Shown piece by piece: positions 8,699 through 18,325 of a DNA stretch of 64,000 bases. Position 1 is the first letter of the stretch. Every line of letters starts with the position of its first letter. The notes under the pieces are model-generated. The model was not told the DNA's origin. It made no database searches and was given only the letters and a program-made list of their open reading frames with translations. This DNA comes from JALZOC01 sp035758845 (GTDB lineage: Bacteria; Acidobacteriota; Vicinamibacteria; Vicinamibacterales; 2-12-FULL-66-21). The translations under genes were made by a program, and so were the position numbers. The DNA lies in the NCBI GenBank assembly GCA_035758845.1, contig DASTVZ010000164.1:1-64000 (forward strand), written 5' to 3'.

Positions 8699-11600
8699 AT
8701 GCGAAAAATCCTTTTGCTCGCTCTCTGTCTTGTTGCCTCGGTTACGGTGCGCGGGCAGCTTCCAGGACAAAACGTGAACATGGTGACAGGGAAGACATTT
8801 CCCGGCGGCGATCCGTGGCTGCAAAAGCAGAACGAGCCATCGGGCGCGGTGTCCACAGTTAATCCGTGCCATATCCTTGCGGGCGCGAACGACTACCGCG
8901 CGGTGAACGTCGCAGGGCTGCCTGCGGACAAAGAAATCGGCGACGCCTGGGTCGGATGGTACACATCGATCAACTGTGGACAGACGTGGTACAGCACGCT
9001 CGTGCCTGGTTATCTGCAGGACACCAGCGCGGCGGGAAAGAGTTCCCCGGCCTACGGCTTGACGACTGCCGGGGATTCAACCGTACGCGCGGGGCGGGCA
9101 GGCTTCTTTGGGTTCAGCTTCATGGCCTATAACCGCGGCACGAACTACGGCAAGCTGTTGCTTGCCAGGTTCCTCGATCGAAACACCAGGGAAGCGGTCA
9201 CCAAGCCGGAAACAGCCATCTCTTATGTCGACACGATCGCGTGGGACACCGGTGCGATGGGTCAGCTCATCGACAAGCCTTTCATGATCGTGACGCCGGG
9301 CACGGGAACGTGCACGCTGCTTGGCAAAGTCATTCCTGCCACTACGGTTCACATGGCGTGGACGGTTTTCGTCGGGAACAGCGATACCAACATCCGAACG
9401 AAGGTGTACTACGCACGCTCCAGCAACTGCGGTGCGACGCTGGATGGCCCGGCCACCAAGTTGAGCGAGACCTATGCGGTGACACAAAGCGCCAACATTG
9501 TTTCTGCGGCAAACGGCGCGCTCTACGTTGTGTGGAGACAATTCTCGACCACGAAGGGCGATCCCAATCAGATTCTGATCGCGAAGTCGGTCGACGGCGG
9601 CAAGAGTTTCACCAAGGGGACACCTCTCCCCATTGCGTCGTTCCTTCCTGCCGATCAGGGAACATCGTCAAAGACGTTCCGCACCAACACCTTTCCTGCG
9701 TCAGCAACCGATCGATGGGGCCGGCTGTATGTCGCACTATCGATCCGAGGATTCGCTCAGGATCCTGTCCAGGCACGCGTCGTTGTCATGAGCACGATGG
9801 ACGGCCTGGTCTGGACCATGCCGCAAGCGATCGAGAATGGAGACTCAGCCTATCCGGGCCACCAGATCATGCCGGCGATCACGTCTGCCGGCGGCAATTT
9901 GAATGTCGTCTGGCTAGACTTCCGCGATGACATATCCGGCCATCACGACCAGTTCATCAAGGAGATCTATCCGATTCGACACTCGATGGACGTCAGAGGC
10001 GCGCAAGCGAAGCTGCAAGAAAACGGGAATCTCAGCTGGAACAGTTACGGCATCCTGCAGGAAATGCGGCCGGCGCCAACAGTCCGCCGTATTTCGCGCT
10101 ACATCACCGGCGATTACACCAATGAGTCCGATCCGTTTCAAAACCCGCTTCAGCTGCAGTGGAACCGTCCCAATCTGAAGCTGTATGCGGGTGGCACCCG
10201 GCCATTCATCGGCGACTTCATCGACGTGGCCGGACTCGATTATCTGGTTCAGGAAGCGCAAGCAAGTTTGAGCACGCAAACCACGACGACCCAGGCGGCG
10301 CAAACGACGACATGGGTTCTCAACGACGGGTCGAACCCGGCGCTTGCGACGACCGCCGCGCAGACGTTTTATGCGTTCTGGACCGACAATCGGGACGCCA
10401 AGGTCAGCAGCTTCCCGGCTGAACCCAATTCCTCGGACGAGACCGTCGAAGGCAGTGCGCTTCCCTACGTCGCACCGGGAACGGCCGCGTGTGCGGCGGC
10501 CGGCCCTAATCCCCCGACTAAGAGCCGCAACGCGAACGTCTATTCGTCTCGGATTACCCCCGGCGTCTTCGTCGCCGCTCCCACAAACTCAAAACCCTCG
10601 ATCAACTCGCGCGGCAGGATTCAACGCGCATTTCCGGTTCTCGTGCAGAACCGCACGAACCAGGATCGAAGGTTCAGGATCACCATCGCGAATCAGCCGC
10701 CTGACTTCGGTTCGACAGGCGTGGCTTCGCTTACCCAGATTCCTTCGCCAATCCCATCACCGCTGCCGGCCCCGATCGTATCGGCAGAGGTCATCATTCC
10801 CGCGAACTCCGGCGTTTCTCGCACGGTCTACGTTGTATCGAGCGTGAAGTTTCCGCGCATCCGGGTAAACGTCGACGAACTCGGGGTTGCGCAACCGCTG
10901 ACCGGCTCGACCATCCTGAACCTCGACAACCAGAACGCAGATATTGAGAACGCGGACATCGAAAACGCCGACCCGCAGAACGCTGACATCGAGAACAACG
11001 AAATTCACAACGCCGATATCGAGAATGCCGACATCGAGAACGCCGATATCGAGAACGCGGATATCGAAAACGCGGATATCGAGAACGCCGACATTGAAAA
11101 CGCGGACATCGAGAATGCGGATATCGAGAACGCCGATATCGAGAACGCGGACATCGAGAATGCGGACATCGAGAACGCGGATATCGAGAACGCCGACATC
11201 GAGAACGGAGCGATCTCCGATTATTCGGTGGACCTGGAGAACCATGGCAATACGTCGACGACCTACCAGGTCAAGGTATCGGTCAACGGAGATACCTCGC
11301 CATATCTCTTCCAACTGATCGGCCGGCGCGTTTATAAGACCCCGACGGCGGTTGGCTGCGAGCTGAGAGACGCAGGAACGAACCAGATTCTCTTCAAGGT
11401 CAACCTCGATCCAACGGACCTGGCCCCGGGCCCGGTGCCAAATCCCCTCGACCCGTCCACGAAGAATGCAACCGTGCTGGTCGCGCCTGGGGAGCACATC
11501 AAGGTCACGCTCCGCGCCGTCGACAAGGACGCGCTGACCGGCGCAACCGCGCCGCCCAACGATGGAATTCAGCCCTTCTGCCCGCTGCTGTCGCCGATAT

Positions 11601-13813
11601 GCCCGGTCGTCACCAACGAGGTCACGGTGACCGTTGCCTCGGTCTCCTCAAACACTGGGGACAACACACCGCCTGTGACCACATTCCCGTCGACGCCTCC
11701 GGTGCCGTTCACGCTGGTCGTGACCAACACCAATGACAGCGGCCCGGGATCGCTGCGGCAGGCGATCATCACGGCGAACAATCACATCGGCTTCGCCGAC
11801 ACCATTTCATTCAACATCCGCGGCACCGGTGTACACACGATTACGCCGCTGTCTCCGCTGCCGGCGCTCGCTGAACCCGCCATCATCGCTGGCACGACGC
11901 AGCCCGGTTACACAGGTTCTCCGCTCATTGAGTTGGATGGCACGAACGCCGGAACGGGGGCTGTAGGTCTCGTTCTGACGGGCGGCAGCACCACTGGCAG
12001 CGCAGTCTTCGGGCTGGCGATCAATCGCTTCGCCGGAAACGGGATCACGCTGACGGGTAATTTCAACGTGGTGCAAGCGAATCACATCGGCACAGATGCG
12101 GCCGGCGTCATCGATCTCGGCAATCTTGGAAACGGGATTCAGATCATCGACGGCGCGAACAATCGAGTCGGAGGCCCGCAGCCGGCAGTCAGAAACATCG
12201 TCTCGGGCAATCAGGGTGAGGGCATCCGAATTGACGGTGTGCTGTCGACCGGCAACATCATTCAGGGGAACTTCGTTGGCACGAATGCGGCTGGGACCGG
12301 TGCTCTCGGCAATAACAACAGTGGCATCTATATCCGGAGAGCGCCTGGTAATTCGGTGATCGGAAATGTCGTATCAGGGAACACCGGATTTGCCGGAATC
12401 GCGATCTGCGCAAACGCGACTGGCTGTGGCGGTGGCTTTGACACGGGCAATCCCGCTGATGGTGCTGGCAACATCATTCAGGGCAATCTCGTCGGCACCA
12501 ACGCGCTCGGCACGGCCCCGATTGGCAACGCGCAGCGGGGCGTAAGCATTGACGGCGCACCGAATACGCTCGTCGGTGGCCCGCTTGCTTCGCACCGGAA
12601 CGTCATCTCGGCAACGGTCAACGGTCCTGGTGTCGTGCAGTTCAACCCCGGTGCGGATGGGAACCTGATTCGCAACAACTACATCGGCACTGACGCGAGC
12701 GGCACGTGCACAGTCATCGAGGAGTTTGGCTGCCTCTTCGCCAACAACGGACCGGGGGTGGAACTCGCGAGTGGCACGAATACCGTCGTCAGCGGCAGAG
12801 ATGACGATAGCACCGCACCGAACGTCATCATGTTCAACAGAGGCGACGGGATTCTGGTGAGCGGCGGAACGTCGCATAAGCTGCGGGTCAATCGGTTCGA
12901 CTTGAATGACGGACTCGGAATTGCCGACAACACTGATGGCACGGGCGGACTGCCGAGTGCGCCCACGCTCACGCTCGCATCGCTCGCCAATGGTGTCGTG
13001 AACGTTCAAGGCACGGTCGCACGTTCGTTCGATCAGACGCTTACCGTCGATCTCTATGCCAGCAATGCATGCGATCCCAGTGGCTTCGGCGAAGGCCGGC
13101 AGTGGTTCGGCGCGTTCACCGTTGCGTCTGGCGAGGGTCTCGCGTCGTTCAATATGCCCTTCGGCGGCAACGTCGTCGTTCCCGGCCAGGTTGTGACGGC
13201 GCTCGCGACGTTTGGCGACCAGACAGTGCCTGGCGGCGTCAACGGGAGCACGTCGGAATTCTCAAATTGTGAGACGGCTGGGACATTCCTGGCGACCCTC
13301 AGTGATCCCGCCGGCGATGCCACTCCGAACGCAAACGGCGTAAGTCCTGACTTGGTTGAGACCAAGGTGATCCAGGCCGGAACGGATTTGATTTTCGAGG
13401 TTCGCTTCGAGCCTGGCACGTTCGATCCGGCGACGACACGTGCGTCCCTCGTGCTTGATACCGACCAGAACGCTGCCACCGGGCATCCTGGCGTGGATGC
13501 GAGCTGCGCCAACGATGCCGCGCTCCTCGGGCTCGAGTACCAGGTGGACGCACCCAGCGGGCAGGTGTATCACTACAGCGGCTGCCGGACCTTCACCTTG
13601 GGAGGAGTCGGCGCTGTAACCACCGCAGCCAATGGTTTCGATATACGAATCGGACTGGCGCTTCTGGGCGGCGATGATGGCGTCTTGAATTTCAAAGTGT
13701 TGACCCAGCGGCAGATCTCACCGGGCGGAAGCACCGGAATTCTTGACTACATGTCAAACATCGGTTCGGCAGTCGGATCGACAGGTGGAGGTGGCGGGGT
13801 TATCTTCAACTAG
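8699..13813 (+). CDS. Giant secreted ADIEN-repeat / beta-helix protein B
   Basis: 1704 residues; ATG with AAGGA upstream (CTGAAGGACCACACCA). Paralogue of the preceding giant protein: signal peptide (LLLALCLVASVTVRG), shared N-terminal start (PGQNVNMVTG versus PGRNVNMVSG), Asp-box-like motif (SVDGGKSF), 18 pentapeptide units at residues 747-836, parallel beta-helix (about 1000-1417), and the same C-terminal domain (LVLDTDQNAATGHPGVD) ending GGGGG-VIFN. It lacks the Ig-like domain of protein A. The stop lies ten bases from the convergent kinase gene. Presumed surface or secreted protein of unknown ligand; no enzymatic activity is assigned. Confidence 0.85.
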   Translation: MRKILLLALCLVASVTVRGQLPGQNVNMVTGKTFPGGDPWLQKQNEPSGAVSTVNPCHILAGANDYRAVNVAGLPADKEIGDAWVGWYTSINCGQTWYSTLVPGYLQDTSAAGKSSPAYGLTTAGDSTVRAGRAGFFGFSFMAYNRGTNYGKLLLARFLDRNTREAVTKPETAISYVDTIAWDTGAMGQLIDKPFMIVTPGTGTCTLLGKVIPATTVHMAWTVFVGNSDTNIRTKVYYARSSNCGATLDGPATKLSETYAVTQSANIVSAANGALYVVWRQFSTTKGDPNQILIAKSVDGGKSFTKGTPLPIASFLPADQGTSSKTFRTNTFPASATDRWGRLYVALSIRGFAQDPVQARVVVMSTMDGLVWTMPQAIENGDSAYPGHQIMPAITSAGGNLNVVWLDFRDDISGHHDQFIKEIYPIRHSMDVRGAQAKLQENGNLSWNSYGILQEMRPAPTVRRISRYITGDYTNESDPFQNPLQLQWNRPNLKLYAGGTRPFIGDFIDVAGLDYLVQEAQASLSTQTTTTQAAQTTTWVLNDGSNPALATTAAQTFYAFWTDNRDAKVSSFPAEPNSSDETVEGSALPYVAPGTAACAAAGPNPPTKSRNANVYSSRITPGVFVAAPTNSKPSINSRGRIQRAFPVLVQNRTNQDRRFRITIANQPPDFGSTGVASLTQIPSPIPSPLPAPIVSAEVIIPANSGVSRTVYVVSSVKFPRIRVNVDELGVAQPLTGSTILNLDNQNADIENADIENADPQNADIENNEIHNADIENADIENADIENADIENADIENADIENADIENADIENADIENADIENADIENADIENADIENGAISDYSVDLENHGNTSTTYQVKVSVNGDTSPYLFQLIGRRVYKTPTAVGCELRDAGTNQILFKVNLDPTDLAPGPVPNPLDPSTKNATVLVAPGEHIKVTLRAVDKDALTGATAPPNDGIQPFCPLLSPICPVVTNEVTVTVASVSSNTGDNTPPVTTFPSTPPVPFTLVVTNTNDSGPGSLRQAIITANNHIGFADTISFNIRGTGVHTITPLSPLPALAEPAIIAGTTQPGYTGSPLIELDGTNAGTGAVGLVLTGGSTTGSAVFGLAINRFAGNGITLTGNFNVVQANHIGTDAAGVIDLGNLGNGIQIIDGANNRVGGPQPAVRNIVSGNQGEGIRIDGVLSTGNIIQGNFVGTNAAGTGALGNNNSGIYIRRAPGNSVIGNVVSGNTGFAGIAICANATGCGGGFDTGNPADGAGNIIQGNLVGTNALGTAPIGNAQRGVSIDGAPNTLVGGPLASHRNVISATVNGPGVVQFNPGADGNLIRNNYIGTDASGTCTVIEEFGCLFANNGPGVELASGTNTVVSGRDDDSTAPNVIMFNRGDGILVSGGTSHKLRVNRFDLNDGLGIADNTDGTGGLPSAPTLTLASLANGVVNVQGTVARSFDQTLTVDLYASNACDPSGFGEGRQWFGAFTVASGEGLASFNMPFGGNVVVPGQVVTALATFGDQTVPGGVNGSTSEFSNCETAGTFLATLSDPAGDATPNANGVSPDLVETKVIQAGTDLIFEVRFEPGTFDPATTRASLVLDTDQNAATGHPGVDASCANDAALLGLEYQVDAPSGQVYHYSGCRTFTLGGVGAVTTAANGFDIRIGLALLGGDDGVLNFKVLTQRQISPGGSTGILDYMSNIGSAVGSTGGGGGVIFN
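10937..11206 (+). repeat. 15-bp coding repeat, 18 units (ADIEN)
   Basis: Eighteen five-residue units, nearly all ADIEN, with ADPQN and NEIHN as variants near the start, then an uninterrupted run of 13. It has two more units than paralogue A, consistent with expansion or contraction by recombination. Antisense frames here are open only because of the repeat and are not genes. Confidence 0.9.
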
Positions 13814-13823
13814 CCGCCGAGGT

Positions 13824-16817
13824 TCACTTCAGCGCAGCCATACGGCGACGGGCATCGGCCACCAGCCCCTGCTCGTCGCCTTTTTCTTTGATCGACAGAA
13901 ACGCCTTGTACGAAGCAGCCGCAGCGGAACTCTTCTGCTCTTCCTGCGCACGCGCCATGTAATAGCGTGTCGTCGCGAGCAGGCGATAGGTTGGAATGTC
14001 GTCGAGGAGGACGGTCGTGGCTTCCCCTTTTCGCGTCATGCAGGCATCGAATTCAGTCTGCGCATCTGGAAAGTAATTCGCCATCAAATATGCGCGGCCG
14101 AGGCCGTCCCGTCCTAACCACGTGTCCAGAATCTTTTGCGCCGCGTTGAAGTTGCCGACCGCCGAGCGCGCCGCGTTTCGCTGGAGATCTGCTTCACCAG
14201 CGAGCAACTTCGCGTACAGTTGCGACATCTGATCGAGTTGTTGGTCCAGTTGGGCCGCCAGCGCGTCGCCGCGTTCGGGCTTCCCTGCCCTGATCAGCAC
14301 TCGCCCGGCAAACAGCGCAATGCTTGGAAGGCTGCTGTGTTTCAGTGCCTCCTCGGCGAGTTTGATCGCGTCTGCGTCGCGCCCCTGCAGTTCGCGCACT
14401 TCGGCCAGCGTCGCGGTCAAACGTGCCGTCGTCAACGGCGGCCGGCCTTCTGCTGGCTTCGCGAGGGCGTCCTCGAGAATCTTCGACGCGTCCGTCAGCC
14501 GCCCCTCATAAAGCGCAAGATCGGCTCGGCCATGCACCACGAGATCGCGACCGATCGGTGAGACGTTCTGCAACTGCCCCCACGTGGCATCAGCTTCTGC
14601 CGGACGCGCCGTGCCCAGCTGCGCCATCGCCGTGACGAAGTACGCTTTGACGTACGCATTGTTGAGCGTGGCGATGACGTTCTTGGCCTCTTTCTCGGCG
14701 GTCTCGAAATCGCCACCGTAGAGGGCAAACAGCGCCACATTCGTGCGCCGCAGCACGTTGGCCGGATAAATCACCGAGGCTTTACGGCCGAGGTCCAACG
14801 CGCGCTTCATGTCGCGCTGGTTCGACGCGACGACTGCAAGATTCGAGAGCGCATTGCTGTCGGCGGGGAATTGCTTGACCAGCGATTCGTATTGCTCTCT
14901 CGACTTGTCGTTATCGCCAATTGCCGTGTAATAGCCGCCGCGGGTCCGGAACTTTTCGCGGTCCGTCATCCGATCGATCAGGTTCAGCGCCTGTTTGTAA
15001 TATCGAATGGCATCGTCGCGGTTCCCCATCGCACTGGACACCGCGCCGAGACCGGCGTACGCACGGCCGAGTTGCTTGTCGAGCTCCAACGCTTTGTTGT
15101 AGCCGTCGAGCGCTTCTTTGAGTTTGCCCGCCGACTGGAGTTCCTGCGCCCGAACGTAGGCGGACGCCGCTTCGACGGATCCGGCAGTGAACGTTTCCGC
15201 GTCCTTGATCTGATCGGCGTTCGCCGATGCGTCACCCAGCCCGCGCCGAACCTTCGCCGCGAGCCGGCCAACGGCATTCAGCACGTCGTTTCTATCGCTC
15301 GCGGTCGTGTCCCACGTCATCGTCGGCTTGCCATCGATCGGATCGACGATCTTCACTTTCAGGACGTACTTCGATCCGTCCGCGGAAATCGAACCGCTCA
15401 CGATGCGCTTGATATCCTCACGCCGGGCGACGAGTCTCGCGTTGTTTTCGTCGAGCGGCGCGCTCGGATTGATTTGCTGCGACACTACTCTCAACGCATC
15501 ACGCCTGGGATACGCCGTCACAAACGACGTCCCCTCGATCCCGACGCCGAGCGCCTGTTCGATCAAGCCGTCGAACAGCGGCTCGTTGGCCTGATTCTCA
15601 AAATTCGCGATCAGCACTGAGACCGGCTCCGGCTGCACGACCGGCGTCGCGCGCCCTCGTGTGTACCAGATCCACCACGCGCCCGAGGCGAGCACGGCGG
15701 TCAGAACCGCCGCAATCAAAAAGACTGTCGTTCTCGATGCCGTGACAGGATGCGCCGGCACCAACCGGTGTCCGTCGGGCGCGAGCGCCTCGAGGTCGGC
15801 GACCAGTTCCGCGGTCGTTTCGTATCGCGCCTTGGGATCCGACTGGAGACACTTCGAGATGATCCGATCCAGCGTTTCCGGAGTCTGTGAATCGATCGAC
15901 CGGACCGATGGCGGCGCATGCTGCATCCGGCTCATCATCTCGGACATCGCGTTCTCGCGACGCGCGATCCGTTGACGACCGGTGAGGATGTCATAGAGCA
16001 CGAGGCCGAACGAATAGATATCGGCACGGTGATCGACGGCTTGACCCTGCGCCTGCTCGGGCGCCATGTATTCGAGCGTTCCCATCACGGCGCCGAGCGC
16101 CGTGGCGGTTCCCGTGCCGCCGACCGAACGAGAGATCCCGAAGTCCATGATCAATGCGTGGCCTTCGTCGCTGATCATGATGTTTTCAGGTTTCAGGTCG
16201 CGATGTACGACCCCGACTTCGTGCGCCGCCGCCAGTCCGGATGCGACTTCTTTCGCGATCGCGAGCGCGCGCGGTACGGCGACCTTGCCGTCACGCTTCA
16301 GAATGTCCGCGAGGTTCTCCCCCTCGACAAACGGCATGGTCAAGTACTTGATGCCGTTCAGTTCCCCGAGGTCGTGAATGCGGACGACGTGTTTGTGGGT
16401 GACTTGCCGCGCGAGCACAAGCTCGCGCTTGAAACGGCGCTCGACTTCACCGGCGGATCCAGGATCGAGCAGCACCTCGGGCCTGATCACTTTGAGCGCA
16501 ACCGCGACACCAAGCTCGGCATCCCAGGCCTGGTACACAATCCCCATCCCGCCGGCCCCGAGAGCCTTGATGATGTGATAGCGGGTGCCAAAAGATTGAC
16601 CGGAGTTGAGCGGACCCATTGAGAACGCTGGGCGCTCCCCACCTGCCCGGGTTTGCGGAACCTGGTCCGCCAGAACGGTTTCCGCGTTGGAAGCAGCCGG
16701 GGATGACATCGCGACAGCAGGCGTCAGCACGGTAACCGACGATGAATCCAAAGCTCCGCAATTACGGCAGCGGCCAGATGCCGATACGAGCGTGCTCCCG
16801 CAGCGTGGACAGCCCAT
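13824..16817 (-). CDS. Transmembrane Ser/Thr protein kinase with TPR domain
   Basis: 997 residues, start chosen at ATG 16817 with GGAGG just upstream. The N-terminus is a small zinc ribbon (CPRCGST...CRNCGA). The kinase domain (about 80-345) has the glycine loop GAGGMGIVYQAWD, VAVALKVI lysine, VVHRDLKPEN catalytic loop, IMDFGISR and EYMAPEQ, so it should be active. One transmembrane helix follows (TTVFLIAAVLTAVLASGAWW), then a long C-terminal part with TPR helices (LGRAYAGLGAVSSAMGNRDD). This layout (cytosolic kinase, outer TPR sensor) is common in Acidobacteriota. It converges on the giant protein gene. Signal and substrate are unknown. Confidence 0.93.
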   Translation of the reverse strand: MGCPRCGSTLVSASGRCRNCGALDSSSVTVLTPAVAMSSPAASNAETVLADQVPQTRAGGERPAFSMGPLNSGQSFGTRYHIIKALGAGGMGIVYQAWDAELGVAVALKVIRPEVLLDPGSAGEVERRFKRELVLARQVTHKHVVRIHDLGELNGIKYLTMPFVEGENLADILKRDGKVAVPRALAIAKEVASGLAAAHEVGVVHRDLKPENIMISDEGHALIMDFGISRSVGGTGTATALGAVMGTLEYMAPEQAQGQAVDHRADIYSFGLVLYDILTGRQRIARRENAMSEMMSRMQHAPPSVRSIDSQTPETLDRIISKCLQSDPKARYETTAELVADLEALAPDGHRLVPAHPVTASRTTVFLIAAVLTAVLASGAWWIWYTRGRATPVVQPEPVSVLIANFENQANEPLFDGLIEQALGVGIEGTSFVTAYPRRDALRVVSQQINPSAPLDENNARLVARREDIKRIVSGSISADGSKYVLKVKIVDPIDGKPTMTWDTTASDRNDVLNAVGRLAAKVRRGLGDASANADQIKDAETFTAGSVEAASAYVRAQELQSAGKLKEALDGYNKALELDKQLGRAYAGLGAVSSAMGNRDDAIRYYKQALNLIDRMTDREKFRTRGGYYTAIGDNDKSREQYESLVKQFPADSNALSNLAVVASNQRDMKRALDLGRKASVIYPANVLRRTNVALFALYGGDFETAEKEAKNVIATLNNAYVKAYFVTAMAQLGTARPAEADATWGQLQNVSPIGRDLVVHGRADLALYEGRLTDASKILEDALAKPAEGRPPLTTARLTATLAEVRELQGRDADAIKLAEEALKHSSLPSIALFAGRVLIRAGKPERGDALAAQLDQQLDQMSQLYAKLLAGEADLQRNAARSAVGNFNAAQKILDTWLGRDGLGRAYLMANYFPDAQTEFDACMTRKGEATTVLLDDIPTYRLLATTRYYMARAQEEQKSSAAAASYKAFLSIKEKGDEQGLVADARRRMAALK

Positions 16818-17021
16818 GAACCTCCGGCTAGGAAGGTGCAATTATGCAGCGAAATTGGAGTTGGTCCAAGCAAGCTGGGCTATAAGTGGCTCGTTATGGA
16901 CCTCTCCTGTAAGTAATAAACGACGGAAGTTCAGGAATCGCACACCCTCAGGGCCCACTTTTCATCCCAATTTGCGCGTTTTTACACGATGAAAACCCTT
17001 GGTTGCCACCGGCGATTCCCG

Positions 17022-18212
17022 CTAATGGCCGGCGGCGTTTCCCGTGCGTGTGCCGGCCGATCCCGGCTGACCGGCGATCGAGACCAGCGCGGCGACCGCA
17101 AGGTCGATTTCTTCAGCCGTCGTGTAGAAATGTGGCGCGATGCGAATGCCGGCGCCAGGACGGTAGTCGACGATGATGCCGTGATCGATCAGTTGTTGGG
17201 TAACCACTGCGCCGTTTGGAACATCGATGATGACCGTTCCCCCACGTTGCCCATCGTCGTCAGGTGTATTGATGTCGAAGCCCGACTTGCGGGCGAAATC
17301 GATTAGGCGGCGCGTCTGCGTGAGCGACTTTGCGCGGATCGCGGGGACGCCAATTTCTCGGATGATTTCGTATCCGGCGCGGGCCGCGTACAAAGCGGGC
17401 ACGTTTGGCGTACCGCTCTGAAAACGCTCTGGGGCTTCGGCAAAGTCCAGCGCTCCAGTTTCAAACTCGAACGGCCGAGCGTGAGCGGCCCACCCGGCGA
17501 TCGCCGGCTCGATTTCACGGGCGAGATCCGGCCGCACGTATAGGTAGCCGTTGCCCGGCCCGCCGCAGAGCCACTTCACCGATCCACCCACTGCGAACTC
17601 GACGCCAAGCGACGCGAGATCGAGCGGGATGGTGCCGGCCGCTTGATACACGTCCAGGACAACTCGCGCGCCAACCCGCTGTGCCTTCTCGGCGATTGCC
17701 GCGGCGTTCTCGATGTACGCGCTCTTGAACAGGACGAGGGAGACCACGACGAGCACCGTCCGCTCGTCGATTGCGTCGAGCAATCGATCCAGGTTCGTGC
17801 GCATGCCGTCATCGGAGGGCACGTAAGTGATCTCCGCGCCGTAGCGTCGAAACCCTTCGAACAGGTACATGTTCGACGGGAACTCAAGGTCGGTCATGAC
17901 AATCCGCCGGCGCGGTCCGTCGTACCGATGGCACGAGGCGATGATTGCCTGTGCGACGGTGACATTCTGATGCATCGAGATCGTGCCGGGGGCGGCACCG
18001 AGGATCGGTGCCAGCAGATCGCCGGTCGTGCGGCCAATCTCCCACCAGCCTTCCTGCCACGCGCGCACGCCCCGCGTCGACCATTCCGTCGCAAACTGCT
18101 GGAGATATTCCGCAGCGCGCCGTGGCATCGCACCAAGCGAGTGACTGACAAGGTATGTGCAGGTATCGAGGATCGGAAACTCGGCGCGCCACTTCAAGAG
18201 GGGATCAAACAT
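17022..18212 (-). CDS. Class V aminotransferase-like PLP enzyme
   Basis: 396 residues from ATG 18212; upstream in-frame sequence is a repeat-rich spacer and was excluded. Fold type I features: SHSLGAMPRRA near the N-terminus, RRIVMTDLEFPSNMYLF, VVLDVYQAAG (cofactor-binding Asp) and SVKWLCGGPGNGYLYV, whose Lys is the expected PLP Schiff-base residue. It resembles the kynureninase/cysteine desulfurase branch. Active-site detail does not allow a substrate call. It is the last gene of the box run, separated from the aldehyde dehydrogenase by a hairpin-containing gap of 113 bases, so cotranscription is uncertain. Confidence 0.85.
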   Translation of the reverse strand: MFDPLLKWRAEFPILDTCTYLVSHSLGAMPRRAAEYLQQFATEWSTRGVRAWQEGWWEIGRTTGDLLAPILGAAPGTISMHQNVTVAQAIIASCHRYDGPRRRIVMTDLEFPSNMYLFEGFRRYGAEITYVPSDDGMRTNLDRLLDAIDERTVLVVVSLVLFKSAYIENAAAIAEKAQRVGARVVLDVYQAAGTIPLDLASLGVEFAVGGSVKWLCGGPGNGYLYVRPDLAREIEPAIAGWAAHARPFEFETGALDFAEAPERFQSGTPNVPALYAARAGYEIIREIGVPAIRAKSLTQTRRLIDFARKSGFDINTPDDDGQRGGTVIIDVPNGAVVTQQLIDHGIIVDYRPGAGIRIAPHFYTTAEEIDLAVAALVSIAGQPGSAGTRTGNAAGH

Positions 18213-18244
18213 TCTGTATAAATCGGAATCCGGTGTCCGGGATG

Positions 18245-18293
18245 CGGGATCCGACACCCCGACGTTCGGCTCGAGAACTCGAGTCGGATCCCG
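18245..18293. repeat. Nested inverted repeat and GGATCCC direct repeats
   Basis: CGGGATCCGAC (18245-18255) pairs with GTCGGATCCCG (18283-18293), with an inner CTCGAG-AA-CTCGAG hairpin. Direct repeats of GGATCCC continue to about 18307. It lies between the aldehyde dehydrogenase and aminotransferase genes and may stabilise or attenuate the message; no T-run follows. Confidence 0.6.
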
Positions 18294-18325
18294 GATCCCG
18301 GATCCCGGCACCGAGCAGCGAGCGA

